Below, one piece after another: positions 35,236 through 43,314 of a stretch of DNA of 64,000 nt (position 1 is its first letter; every line of letters starts with the position of its first letter). Position numbers and translations under genes: made by a program. The notes under the pieces are model-generated. The model did no database searches, was not told the origin of the DNA, and worked only from the letters and a program-made list of their open reading frames with translations. The DNA is from Drouetiella hepatica Uher 2000/2452 (GTDB lineage Bacteria > Cyanobacteriota > Cyanobacteriia > Elainellales > Elainellaceae), in NCBI GenBank assembly GCA_019359505.1, contig JAHHHD010000005.1, forward strand, positions 1 to 64,000, in the 5' to 3' direction.

Positions 35236-36294
35236 ATGGGCGATTCAGGACTTGTGCCAGTAGGAATTGTGGGAGCTTCGGGCTACGGGGGCGTACAGTT
35301 GGTTCGTCTGCTGCAAGATCACCCCAATCTAGAGCTGGTGTATTTGGGCGGAGATAGTAGCGCTGGAAAACCGTATTCTGACCTCTACCCTCATCTGAGC
35401 CATAAGCCAGGACTGATGATTGAGGCGATCGATCTTGACCAAATTGCCGATCGCTGTCAGGCGGTTTTCCTATCCATGCCCAATGGTTTAGCTTGCGATA
35501 TGGCTCCTAAGCTGCTGGCAAAGGGCTGCAAGGTATTGGATCTCTCTGCCGACTACCGCTTTACCGATTTGAACATTTACGAAGCCTGGTATGGCAAAGA
35601 ACGCACCGATCGCGACATTGCTGAGACAGCGGTGTATGGCTTGCCGGAGCTATACCGCGATCGGATTGCCACAGCCCAGCTGATCGGCTGTGCCGGATGC
35701 CACTGCACCGCAAGTTTGCTGGCGTTGTCTCCCCTGCTGAAACAGGGCTTGATTATTCCAGAGAGCGCCATTATTGACTCTAAGACAGGCACTTCTGGCG
35801 GCGGACGCAAAGCTGCCGTCAATATGCTGCTGGCCGAAGCCGACCAGTCAGTGGGGGCTTACGGCGTGGCTCGTCACCGTCACACACCCGAAATTGAGCA
35901 GGTGTGCAGCGAATTGGCGGGACGTGAGGTGCTTGTCCAGTTCACACCCCATCTGATCCCTATGGTGCGCGGCATTCTCTCAACCGTTTACGCCACTCTC
36001 CGCGATCCCGGACTGGTGCGAGACGACTTGCTGACGATTTTCCAGGCATTTTATCGGGCTTCGCCTTGGGTGAAAATTTTGCCCAGCGGCGTGTATCCCC
36101 AAACCAAGTGGGTGACGGGTACTAACCTCTGTATGATTGGCATTGAGGTTGATCCCCGTACCGATCGCGTCATCGTCATGTCTGTCATTGACAACTTGAT
36201 GAAGGGTCAGGCGAGTCAGGCAATTCAGTGTCTTAACATTATGATGGGCTGGGACGAAACCCTGGGTCTGCCGCAGCTAAGTTTTTATCCATAG
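35236..36294 (+). CDS. argC: N-acetyl-gamma-glutamyl-phosphate reductase (ArgC)
   Basis: A 352-residue enzyme of arginine biosynthesis that reduces N-acetylglutamyl phosphate to the semialdehyde with NADPH. The Rossmann motif is [18 protein letters not shown] (9-26), the active-site Cys155 lies in [11 protein letters not shown], and the acid-base His is in [12 protein letters not shown]. The active-site segment differs from the usual GCPGCYPT: Pro is Ala, Tyr is His, and the second Pro is Cys, while the catalytic Cys is kept. The gene is alone. It ends 17 bp before the convergent LysR gene. Confidence 0.93.
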   Translation: MGDSGLVPVGIVGASGYGGVQLVRLLQDHPNLELVYLGGDSSAGKPYSDLYPHLSHKPGLMIEAIDLDQIADRCQAVFLSMPNGLACDMAPKLLAKGCKVLDLSADYRFTDLNIYEAWYGKERTDRDIAETAVYGLPELYRDRIATAQLIGCAGCHCTASLLALSPLLKQGLIIPESAIIDSKTGTSGGGRKAAVNMLLAEADQSVGAYGVARHRHTPEIEQVCSELAGREVLVQFTPHLIPMVRGILSTVYATLRDPGLVRDDLLTIFQAFYRASPWVKILPSGVYPQTKWVTGTNLCMIGIEVDPRTDRVIVMSVIDNLMKGQASQAIQCLNIMMGWDETLGLPQLSFYP

Positions 36295-36311
36295 ATTCAT
36301 GTTTGGAAAAG

Positions 36312-37238
36312 CTAGCTGACCGATCGCAGAGGCAGCTGCGCCACGTTATCCGATCGTCCCATCTGCTGAAGCTGATTCAAAAAAGCATAAACTGCGGGTG
36401 GGTGCTGAGCATCCGCCAACACCGCAACGCCAATCACTCGCTCTAGCGGATCGGGCAGAGTGCGGATTTGAATCCGGGGCGAAATCGGTTCGGCAGCTAG
36501 CCGCGACATGATGGTAAACCCTAAACCTTGTTCCACCATGCCTAAGATCGTCGAGTCTTCTCGCACTTCATAGGTGGGGCTAAGCGATCGCCGAAGTCGT
36601 GCATAGTAGTTATTAATAATCGCGCGGCAACAGTCGTTTTCGGTCGGCAAGATCAGCGGATAGGTTGCCAGATGATCCCAGGTAATTGGGTCATGGGCAA
36701 TTGTCCAGTCGGGCGGCAGCAGCACTACATATTCGTCGCGGAGCAATTCCCAAGTCTCGAACTCAGGGGCAGTGGGCAGCAGGGTCAGACCCAGATCGAT
36801 CTGTCCCGATCGCAGAGCAGCTTCAATTTGAACACAATGCTGAAAGTCGCGTAGAATGACCGCGATCGCTGGAAAGGCTTTTTGAAACTGCACCATGACT
36901 TTGGGCAGCAGATGGGTGGCAGCGCTGCGAAAGGCGGCAATGCGCACCTGTCCGCCCTGCAAGCTGCGAGTCGCTACCGCCTCTTTGCCCACATTGTCGA
37001 TCGATCGCAAAATATCCTGGGCGTGAGTCACAATGCGTTCGCCTACAGGAGTTAAGGTTGCGCCATGTCGCCCTCTGGCAAACAGGACAACGCCTAGCTC
37101 TGTCTCTAAAGCCGCGATCGCGTGGCTGACCGCAGATTGGGACACATTCAGCAGCAGCGCCGCCTCGCTGAAGTTACCGCACTGCGCAGCAGCCGTCAGG
37201 GATCTAAGCTGGTGTAACTTGATGTTTTCGAGATTCAT
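36312..37238 (-). CDS. LysR-family transcriptional regulator (tandem copy 1)
   Basis: A 308-residue regulator with an N-terminal winged HTH (LHQLRSLTAAAQCGNFSEAALLLNVSQSAVSHAIAALE, positions 8-45) and a C-terminal ligand-binding domain starting near residue 95. The start of the gene overlaps the end of the second LysR gene by 35 bp on the same strand, so translation may be coupled. The two proteins are paralogues: KLxQLRxLxAxAxxGNFSEAALxL, FxRGRHGATLTPxGERI and GLGxxMxRLAAEP recur in both. The target genes and effector are unknown. Confidence 0.87.
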   Translation of the reverse strand: MNLENIKLHQLRSLTAAAQCGNFSEAALLLNVSQSAVSHAIAALETELGVVLFARGRHGATLTPVGERIVTHAQDILRSIDNVGKEAVATRSLQGGQVRIAAFRSAATHLLPKVMVQFQKAFPAIAVILRDFQHCVQIEAALRSGQIDLGLTLLPTAPEFETWELLRDEYVVLLPPDWTIAHDPITWDHLATYPLILPTENDCCRAIINNYYARLRRSLSPTYEVREDSTILGMVEQGLGFTIMSRLAAEPISPRIQIRTLPDPLERVIGVAVLADAQHPPAVYAFLNQLQQMGRSDNVAQLPLRSVS

Positions 37239-38148
37239 CGCTTCCCTCCGTAATGAGCTGACCCGATCGCCGCATCTCCCTTAGCGTATCCAAAAAGGCG
37301 TAGACTGCGGGTGGCTGGGCGGCGTTTGCCAGCGTCGCAACGCCAATAACTCGCTCTAGCGGCACGGGTAAAGGTCGCGTCTGTACGCCCGTCGGCAGCG
37401 GCTCTGCGGCAAGACGCGGCAGCATAGATATCCCCAACCCCTGCCGCACCATGCTGACGATCGTTGAGTCTTCTCGCACCTCATAGGCAGGCTTCAGGCT
37501 TTGCTCCAGACTGCCAAGATGCTGCTGAATTTGCGATCGGCAGGTGTCATCCTCCGGCGGCAAAATCAGCGGGTAGCGAGATATCTGTCCCCAAGTAGGC
37601 GCATCGGGCACTTTGTAGCGGGGCGGAAAAATCACAATATACTGATCCCGCAATAGCTCCCAGGATTCAAACTCTTCGCTGAGGGGGAGTAAGGTAATGC
37701 CGATGCCTACTCGCCCCTCGCGCAACTCCTGCTCAACCTGAGCACCGCCCGAAAACTCGTTGATGGTGAGGGCGATCGCCGGATAGCGCTGATGAAACTG
37801 GGCAATTACGCCGGGTAAAACATGGGTTGCTACGCTGCGAAAACAGGCTAATCTGACCTCTCCGCCTTCTAATCCCCTGACGATATTGGCTTCTTTGCCC
37901 ATGCTTTTCAAGAGTTGCAGCATTTCTTGAGCGAGCTTGAGAATGCGCTCTCCTGCCGGGGTCAAGGTTGCGCCATGCCGTCCGCGCGAAAACAACGTGA
38001 TGCCTAATTCCTCCTCTAGGGTGGCGATCGCATGACTAATTGCCGACTGAGATAAAGCCAAGCTCAGCGCCGCCTCACTAAAGTTGCCATACTCTGCGAC
38101 CGCCACCAAAGCCCGCAACTGCGATAGTTTGATGCCTTCTAAGTTCAT
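37204..38148 (-). CDS. LysR-family transcriptional regulator (tandem copy 2)
   Basis: A 314-residue LysR protein. The HTH is LSQLRALVAVAEYGNFSEAALSLALSQSAISHAIATLE. I start at ATG 38148 (MNLEGIKL), because this matches the start of its paralogue (MNLENIKL); the open frame runs upstream to 38217. The ligand domain shares ESWELLRDQYIVIFPP and VREDSTIVSMVRQGLGIS with copy 1, so the pair is a tandem duplication that has since drifted. As copy 2 is upstream, the pair is probably one transcript. Confidence 0.87.
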   Translation of the reverse strand: MNLEGIKLSQLRALVAVAEYGNFSEAALSLALSQSAISHAIATLEEELGITLFSRGRHGATLTPAGERILKLAQEMLQLLKSMGKEANIVRGLEGGEVRLACFRSVATHVLPGVIAQFHQRYPAIALTINEFSGGAQVEQELREGRVGIGITLLPLSEEFESWELLRDQYIVIFPPRYKVPDAPTWGQISRYPLILPPEDDTCRSQIQQHLGSLEQSLKPAYEVREDSTIVSMVRQGLGISMLPRLAAEPLPTGVQTRPLPVPLERVIGVATLANAAQPPAVYAFLDTLREMRRSGQLITEGSDESRKHQVTPA

Positions 38149-38217
38149 CGGTTTAGGGAGAAATGGGAGCTGAAGCGCAATCCAATTCACTAACATTGCC
38201 TTAGTTAATACCCTCAT

Positions 38218-38512
38218 GATTGTGCCGCAGATAGCCGATTCACCCCAGCCTATTTGTATGAATTTTTTTCATAGAAGCGATGAACGTTACCTTTTGAAAC
38301 TTATGGGTAAAGTTTCTATATTGAATAGGTGAACATTCAGTAAGCAGTTTTAGGTTCTAGTTTAGGTTTCAAAAACCAACCCCAAGCTTGAGTGAAATGA
38401 TTATTTGAAATAAGAGTTTGTCTAGGCAATCACTTATTTCTAGTCATTAAGGCTCCCCTGATATTTAAGGGTGAAAAATGCTGAAGCATCTTAAATTTTA
38501 GGAGAAAAGACC
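38218..38512. other. Divergent intergenic region with shared GCAGATAGCCGAT motif
   Basis: The 14-mer CGCAGATAGCCGAT at 38226-38239 occurs again at 38954-38967. The rest is AT-rich and probably holds promoters for the LysR pair and the 38513 gene. Nothing else is evident. Confidence 0.35.
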
Positions 38513-38797
38513 ATGAAGACCACATCGTATCTATCTAACAGCCCTTTCCAAACAGCTGGAAACTCTACATCCAATTCGGCTGGCGGCTCAGAGTCCGTAA
38601 CATCAAAAATTGGAAATCTCATTGGCAACCTCTGGAACGCCATTACAGTTGTCAATGTTGACCCACAAATTCGTCAGGAATACGATCGCCAAGGCAATTT
38701 ACAATGGCGCGTTTTCGACCCAATCACAGCCAAATCTCGATTCTTTGATTCTGAAGATGATGTGTGTGCTTGGTTGGAACAGCGTTACTATGCATAA
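38513..38797 (+). CDS. Small hypothetical protein with WRVFDPxxxxxxFFxSEDDVxxWLEQRYY motif
   Basis: A 94-residue protein. The first 45 residues are Ser/Asn-rich and probably disordered; the rest has a compact look: VNVDPQIRQEYDRQGNLQWRVFDP, then SRFFDSEDDVCAWLEQRYYA. The family is one I associate with cyanobacteria, but I cannot name it. AGGAG is upstream of the ATG at 38513. A strong terminator follows at 38876. Confidence 0.7.
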   Translation: MKTTSYLSNSPFQTAGNSTSNSAGGSESVTSKIGNLIGNLWNAITVVNVDPQIRQEYDRQGNLQWRVFDPITAKSRFFDSEDDVCAWLEQRYYA

Positions 38798-38875
38798 TTA
38801 GCACGATGTCTAGTTAAGGCATCGGAAAATGCAAGTTTAGAAAATCTATAAGCTGTTCTGAAGTTTGTTCAGACA

Positions 38876-38912
38876 CAAAATTTCAATGCTCTTGTAGGGC
38901 ATTGAAATTTTG
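38876..38912 (+). terminator. Perfect 14-bp stem hairpin after the 38513 gene
   Basis: CAAAATTTCAATGC and GCATTGAAATTTTG pair perfectly around a 9-nt loop. Confidence 0.7.
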
Positions 38913-38981
38913 CAGATCTATGCTAGTGGCTAACCTGACGGTGCTTATGTTGACGCAGATAGCCGATCAGTTGATCTAGAA

Positions 38982-39053
38982 GAAAGGGGGCAAAGCCCGA
39001 TATAAGCTTTTATTGTGTGGTAGGTTTGATTCCTCACACCTTTCCGCTTTTTT
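38982..39053 (+). ncRNA. Candidate structured small RNA ending in a T run
   Basis: GAAAGG (38982-38987) pairs with CCTTTC (39039-39044), enclosing a hairpin GGGC-AAA-GCCC (38988-38998) and a stem GTGTG...CACAC (about 39015-39038) with an inner AGG/CCT pair. The T run at 39048-39053 follows. This resembles a terminated, cloverleaf-like transcript. It is not a normal tRNA: there is no D-loop, and the T-arm-like part (GGTTTGATTCC) lacks a full stem. Purely a structural call. Confidence 0.35.
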
Positions 39054-39163
39054 GAGGTCAACCTTTGCCTCGCTCAGCTTTTAACCATTTTTGCCAGTCA
39101 GGGCGATCGCTCTTGGCGGAAACTTCCAGCCTTAGTCAAAGTCCATGACTGTGAGTAAAACCT

Positions 39164-40090
39164 GTGACTGAACAAAAATCTTCTACTCAGACTTTGGCGG
39201 CTCCGCCAGCGCAAACTTCGGCAATAGTGGCTCTGCTGGCTCTAGCTGTAATCTGGGGCTACAACTGGGTGGTGATGAAGCTGGGAGTTCAGTATGCTGC
39301 TCCGTTTGATTTTGCTGCTATGCGGGCTTTTTGGGGGGCGCTCAGCCTATTTCTAGTGATGATTGTGCTGCGCAAGCCCCTCAAGCCACCTGTTTTTGGG
39401 GCAACGCTGCTGCTGGGCGTTTTGCAGACGAGCGGCATGATTGGGCTGTCTACTTGGGCATTGGTGAGCGGCGGGGCAGGAAAAACCTCTATCCTCTGCT
39501 ACACAATGCCCTTTTGGATTTTGCTGTTCGCCTGGGTGCTGCTGCGGGAGCGACTGCACAAAGCCCAATGGCTGCATGTGTCGCTAGCGCTGGTGGGTCT
39601 GATGCTGATTCTGCTGCCGCTTAATTTGACGGATGCTTCCTTTAGCAAAGGGCTAGCCGTTCTTGCCGGGATGAGTTGGGGCATGAGCGCGATCGTGGTC
39701 AAAAAAATTGCCCAAAATCACTCAGTAGATTTGCTCTCGCTGACGGCATGGCAAATGCTGTTAGGCAGCATTCCTCTAATTCTGGTGTCACTGCTGTTGC
39801 CCAGTCCTCCAGTGCAATGGACAGGCACTTTCATTGCGGCGCTACTCTACAACATTATTCCGGGAACGGCGATCGCCTATATGCTCTGGATGTTTGCCCT
39901 CAGACGCTTACCCGCTGGCGTTGCGGGATTGGGTACTTTAGCCAACCCGGTGATTGGCGTATTCGCGGCTGGGGTGCAGCTGGGCGAAGTGCCAGACTTG
40001 GCAGAGGCGATCGGCATGATCCTAATCGTCATTGCCCTAGGATTTAACGTACTGCATGCCATGAAGCCGCAGAGGGTTTTGCAGAGTTAA
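39164..40090 (+). CDS. EamA-type (DMT superfamily) transporter
   Basis: A 308-residue inner-membrane transporter with ten hydrophobic spans, arranged as two EamA halves. The first half contains LALAVIWGYNWVVMKLG and the second starts near LAVLAGMSWGMSAIVVKKIA and ends with ANPVIGVFAAGVQLGEVPDLAEAIGMILIVIALG. Substrates in this superfamily are amino acids, sugars or metabolites exported by exchange or proton force; none can be inferred. The start is a GTG at 39164 after a run without ATG. C2 lies in the gap downstream. Confidence 0.86.
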   Translation: MTEQKSSTQTLAAPPAQTSAIVALLALAVIWGYNWVVMKLGVQYAAPFDFAAMRAFWGALSLFLVMIVLRKPLKPPVFGATLLLGVLQTSGMIGLSTWALVSGGAGKTSILCYTMPFWILLFAWVLLRERLHKAQWLHVSLALVGLMLILLPLNLTDASFSKGLAVLAGMSWGMSAIVVKKIAQNHSVDLLSLTAWQMLLGSIPLILVSLLLPSPPVQWTGTFIAALLYNIIPGTAIAYMLWMFALRRLPAGVAGLGTLANPVIGVFAAGVQLGEVPDLAEAIGMILIVIALGFNVLHAMKPQRVLQS

Positions 40091-40170
40091 CTGCGACCCG
40101 ACTCCTCTCACCCCAGGCAACCCTTCTAGCCCTTGAAAAAAGAGGGTAGGGAAATCAGGCTCGTAGAAGC

Positions 40171-40272
40171 ATGTAGTCCTATGTAATTGAGTTAGGACGG
40201 GTTATTTTTTGAGAGCCGCGCTCCGCGCGGCTCTCAAAAAATAACTCATTGGATCTAAGCGCGTAGCGCTAT
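40171..40272. repeat. Family C palindromic element (C2), 102 bp
   Basis: The core at 40201-40245 is a perfect 45-nt palindrome, 21-bp arms (GTTATTTTTTGAGAGCC...) around TCC. Ends are ATGTAGTCCTATGTAATTG and GATCTAAGCGCGTAGCGCTAT. It fills the convergent gap between the EamA and 40357 genes. Confidence 0.9.
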
Positions 40273-40356
40273 GTCCACGATTGTGTTTCAAAAAAATCAA
40301 CAACACGTCTAGACCATCACCCCCATCTACTCCCTGAGCATCCTGATTGGTTAAGA

Positions 40357-40746
40357 TCAAACTGCTCTGTTTTTAATGAGCTTTATTCCAAAAACAAGAG
40401 ACAGAAACAATGCACAGCCAAGCACTGATGTTAATGTTTCGCTCAGTTTAGGTGATATAAACACCATGAATCCTTTATCTTTAATCAAAGCTGAAAAGCT
40501 GGAAACACAGAAAGGCATCAGAAAGAGTCTGAAGGTTTGCCAGCGATCGCCTTTTCCCGCACCGCCTGAAGATACGCTCAGTAGCAAACCTATGCCAATA
40601 ACCACACTAATACCAACTGCATTAATCCACACCTTGGGTGAAGGATCAAAATGAAAATAAACCGTCACAAGGTACCAAATCAGATAGCACCAGAGAATTG
40701 CTTTGTCTAATTTGATTTCATAAAGATATTGGATTAACCCTTTCAT
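40357..40746 (-). CDS. Small multi-span membrane protein, unknown
   Basis: A 129-residue protein with four hydrophobic spans: LWCYLIWYLVTVYFHF, INAVGISVVIGIGLLLSV, FRLFLMPFCVSSFSALI, and LTSVLGCALFLSLVFGIKL. The spacing suggests both ends in the cytoplasm. There is no family I know. It shares a strand with the cupin gene upstream (17 bp apart), so they probably form one transcript. Confidence 0.55.
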   Translation of the reverse strand: MKGLIQYLYEIKLDKAILWCYLIWYLVTVYFHFDPSPKVWINAVGISVVIGIGLLLSVSSGGAGKGDRWQTFRLFLMPFCVSSFSALIKDKGFMVFISPKLSETLTSVLGCALFLSLVFGIKLIKNRAV

Positions 40747-40763
40747 AGGCTGCTAATAAATAA

Positions 40764-41141
40764 CTAGGACTGGACAGCAGCATGATCTAATGAGATAAGC
40801 TGATACCCCGCACTGGCTGGCGACACCACTGAAATAAATACCAAAGGCTCATCCCCTGTGTTAGACACGCCATGCACACATCCGTTATGAGCAATGACGA
40901 CATCTCCTGCGGCGATCGGTTTTGTAGTGCCCGCCATGTCCAGACAATAGTCTCCTTTGCCAGCCAAAATAGTCCAGGTATCTTGCCCCTGAGGATGAAT
41001 GTGGGCAGGAATCGTCTGACCAGGCTGGATAGTCCAGGCAACAATAACGGCTTCTTGAGATTCTGTCACAACCGAGCGAATCGGTTCTCCGTCTGTGGGC
41101 TGCAAAAAATTAGCGCTATTGAAGATTCGAGTTGTGCTCAT
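40764..41141 (-). CDS. Cupin-fold protein
   Basis: A 125-residue beta-barrel protein. The first cupin motif is PGQTIPAHIHPQGQDTWTILAGKGDYCL and the second is GDVVIAHNGCVHGVSNTGDEPLVFISVVSP, which between them supply the metal-binding histidines. Such proteins bind a metal and a small acid or act as simple storage or isomerase folds. The substrate is unknown. It is followed 17 bp later by the small membrane protein, which hints at a joint role. Confidence 0.82.
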   Translation of the reverse strand: MSTTRIFNSANFLQPTDGEPIRSVVTESQEAVIVAWTIQPGQTIPAHIHPQGQDTWTILAGKGDYCLDMAGTTKPIAAGDVVIAHNGCVHGVSNTGDEPLVFISVVSPASAGYQLISLDHAAVQS

Positions 41142-41235
41142 CTTTATCTAGCGATCGAGAGCCGCCTTCGAGAATTTCTCAGGGGTCATCTTCTCACTAA
41201 TGACCCTAAAGATCTGTCTCACCGATGACTTTCCA

Positions 41236-41316
41236 GGTAGTCCTTAAGGGGTAAGGATTTTTTGTTGTGTGGGCAAAGCCCACACAACAAAAAATCCTTA
41301 CCTAAATACCACTACC
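41236..41316. repeat. Family B palindromic element (B3)
   Basis: An 81-bp element with GGTAGT and ACTACC ends. The core at 41250-41302 is a perfect 53-nt palindrome, 25-bp arms (GGTAAGGATTTTTTGTTGTG...) around AAA. It lies between two genes on the minus strand. Confidence 0.9.
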
Positions 41317-41347
41317 ACTTTCCAACCCCCTGATGGTGACTCAATCT

Positions 41348-42112
41348 TCAGGATTTCTCTCGTAATTCGTCTAGCTTGGCGCGCACGGTTTGAATATCCT
41401 GCCACATCAGCCACTTAGGGCTACCCTTCTCGCGAGACTGATTGCGCAACAGGTATGCCGGATGAAACACGGGCATACAGAAGCGTCCTTCCCACTCAAT
41501 CCATTCGCCCCTAATCTTAGTGATGCCTCGCTTGTCACCCACCAGACCCTTCACGGCAGAAGCCCCTGCCAGCAAGATAATCTTAGGATCGACCATGCGA
41601 ATTTGCTCCAACAGATAAGGACGACAGGCATCCATTTCGGCAGGGGTCGGCGTGCGGTTTTCGGGCGGTCGGCACTTAACGATATTGGCGATCAGCACAT
41701 CTGCTTCGGTAAGCTGTACCGACTCCAGAATTTTGTCTAAGAGCTGTCCCGATTTTCCGACGAAGGGCAGACCTTGCAAATCCTCATTTTCTCCAGGCCC
41801 CTCGCCCACAATCATGATCGGAGCCTGGACATTGCCTCGATAGACCACAGCATGGGTTCGCGTTGCGCCCAGCTCACAGCGATGACAGCGATCGCAATGC
41901 GCCTTAATTTCCTCCATGTTGGAGTAAGTGCCGGGTGGAATCGGGATCTTGACATTTGTAGGAATTAACTCAGGGTCAATGGCTCGATCTGAGGCAGTAT
42001 CACCTACAGCAATGTCACCCAGGTTAAATAGATCAATTTGGTCGTCGCTAGCCATGGATCTCTTAATCGGTGGAGGAGGTAAGTCTGAAGTCTTGTACTG
42101 TGAGTCTTGCAC
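41348..42112 (-). CDS. Uracil-DNA glycosylase, family 4 (4Fe-4S type)
   Basis: A 254-residue base-excision repair enzyme that removes uracil from DNA. The iron-sulfur cysteines start with CDRCHRCELG (Cys73, Cys76, Cys79); motif A is GEGPGENEDLQGLPFVGKSGQLLD (Asp/Glu positions as in family 4) and NIVKCRPPENRTP carries another Cys. The motif FHPAYLLRN near the end is the DNA-binding loop. Residues 1-60 are a low-complexity, Pro-rich extension. The gene stands alone between element B3 and the candidate small RNA. Confidence 0.9.
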   Translation of the reverse strand: MQDSQYKTSDLPPPPIKRSMASDDQIDLFNLGDIAVGDTASDRAIDPELIPTNVKIPIPPGTYSNMEEIKAHCDRCHRCELGATRTHAVVYRGNVQAPIMIVGEGPGENEDLQGLPFVGKSGQLLDKILESVQLTEADVLIANIVKCRPPENRTPTPAEMDACRPYLLEQIRMVDPKIILLAGASAVKGLVGDKRGITKIRGEWIEWEGRFCMPVFHPAYLLRNQSREKGSPKWLMWQDIQTVRAKLDELREKS

Positions 42113-42265
42113 TGGAAGGCTCGCACTATGAGGCTCGCACTATGAGGCTTGTATATTGAGGCTTGTATATTAAAGCATTCAACTCAATTCCATCCAACTG
42201 TCTTGAGAGAAAAATTAGGTGACGCTTTAGAAAAAATGTTTGCAAAATCAGCACTCTACTGATTT

Positions 42266-42400
42266 TGGCAATAAAAAACCGACAGATTTCTGTTAAGAGT
42301 CTGCCGGCAAGTCGTGTGTTCCCTGTTGATGACTCGGCTAGAGTTGAGTCTCCTACAGTATGCAGGTCGGGAACTATAGCGATCGCGATCTCAATCATTT
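42266..42400 (-). ncRNA. Candidate small transcript with terminator
   Basis: On the minus strand a stretch from about 42366 ends in a hairpin (CCGGCAGA and TCTGTCGG at 42279-42307) with six T residues at 42273-42278. TATAGT at 42373-42378 could be its -10 box. No frame inside is convincing. A second hairpin (CAAAATCAG/CTGATTTTG) follows at 42243-42267. The transcript is inferred only. Confidence 0.35.
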
Positions 42401-42405
42401 AATTT

Positions 42406-42421
42406 CGTGATAGAGATCACA
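42406..42421. promoter_or_regulatory. CRP-like palindrome TGTGA-N6-TCACG
   Basis: On the minus strand the sequence is TGTGATCTCTATCACG, with the TGTGA-N6-TCAC(G/A) layout of CRP/SyCRP1 sites. It lies about 47 bp upstream of the predicted start of the small transcript and about 85 bp downstream of the DUF1499 gene end. A cAMP-controlled promoter is possible. Confidence 0.45.
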
Positions 42422-42506
42422 GTTTGTGGGAATAGAAGATAAATGGGGAACTTTAAGCTAATTTGCTCCCGCAAAATCTCTATACCCAAAGCTTAGGCTT
42501 TAGGGT

Positions 42507-43073
42507 TTAAGCCTCCAGCGCCGCAAATTTCGATCGAATTTCTTCTACCCGCTTGCGATTTACTCCCAAATCTGATTCGCCCAAACGAGATGCCGATCGC
42601 ACCTGAAGGACACCTGCATCTGAGTCGAGATAAAACTCCACATCATCCACAAAGCCCATTAGCGCGCTGGTGAATTCGACATAGAGATAGTCATTGGTGG
42701 CGGCAACAATGTTAGTGCGCTCCATGCCTTCAATCACCGACTTGAGGTTTGATAGTGCCGTTCCAGAAGACTTATAGGCGATCGCCCCAATTTGATGCTC
42801 CGAATCAGACTCTGAAGCCTGACTGCTAACACAGTTAGGAGAGCTAGGACAGGGCGCTAGCTTCCCGGCAGTCACGCCCAAATTAGTCGGGCGTTTTCCT
42901 GAGAACGAAAAAAGTGATTTACTTCCCATAGCAGTTCCGACGATAGGTGCACTAGAAAAAGATTGAAGGGATGAGTTTAGAACGGGAGGGGCAGCGATCG
43001 CTGCTTCCAAGTTGAGCCAGCCTGTCAGGAGAAAAAACAGGGTAAAGAAAAAAGTCAATCCTGACTTGAACAT
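42507..43073 (-). CDS. DUF1499 protein, secreted or lipoprotein-like
   Basis: A 188-residue protein with an N-terminal hydrophobic stretch (LTFFFTLFFLLTGWLNLEAAIA) that looks like a signal peptide with an AxA-like end. The DUF1499 domain begins at CPSSPNCVSSQA and contains EGMERTNIVAATNDYLYVEFTSALMGFVDDVEFYLDSDAGVLQVRSASRLGESDLGVNRKRVEEI, a run well known in this family (residues about 77-180). No activity is established. It is exported to the periplasm or thylakoid lumen. A5 and D3 lie directly upstream. Confidence 0.85.
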   Translation of the reverse strand: MFKSGLTFFFTLFFLLTGWLNLEAAIAAPPVLNSSLQSFSSAPIVGTAMGSKSLFSFSGKRPTNLGVTAGKLAPCPSSPNCVSSQASESDSEHQIGAIAYKSSGTALSNLKSVIEGMERTNIVAATNDYLYVEFTSALMGFVDDVEFYLDSDAGVLQVRSASRLGESDLGVNRKRVEEIRSKFAALEA

Positions 43074-43126
43074 GATCTCATCTCTGCGTTTGCAATACTG
43101 CTGGTCATGTCTACTCTATCGATATT

Positions 43127-43219
43127 TATAGCAACCGCCAAGGCGGTTAGAACGGGGACATTCAGGGTGGGGCGCGAAACGCCTCACCCTAAATGTCCTA
43201 GGACAACTGGTGACAGATA
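43127..43219. repeat. Family A palindromic element (A5)
   Basis: TATAGCAACCGCCAAGGCGG and GGACATTCAGGGTGGGGCGC face GCCTCACCCTAAATGTCC, giving a slightly imperfect core. It ends GACAACTGGTGACAGATA and is followed 7 bp later by D3. Confidence 0.85.
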
Positions 43220-43226
43220 TACTTAG

Positions 43227-43312
43227 CGTTGCGCTAATTTTAGGGATGATTTTTTGTGAGAAGGGTGCAGAGCGCCCTTCTCACAAAATTCACCTGCCGA
43301 TCGAGCAATGCC
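43227..43312. repeat. Family D palindromic element (D3)
   Basis: The core at 43252-43288 is a 37-nt palindrome, arms TTTTGTGAGAAGGG(T)GC with one G.T pair around AGA. Flanks CGTTGCGCTAATTTTAGGG and GATCGAGCAATGCC match D1 and D2. It ends three bases before the stop codon of the VOC gene. Confidence 0.85.
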
Positions 43313-43314
43313 GT

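Noticed and set aside
38982-39046. A tRNA gene with GGTTTGATTCC as T-arm
   Set aside because: Too short, no D-loop and T-stem pairs fail beyond three; kept only as a structured RNA candidate.
42126-42398. A 90-codon minus-strand frame downstream of the DUF1499 gene
   Set aside because: It runs through the T-ended hairpin and has no protein-like pattern.
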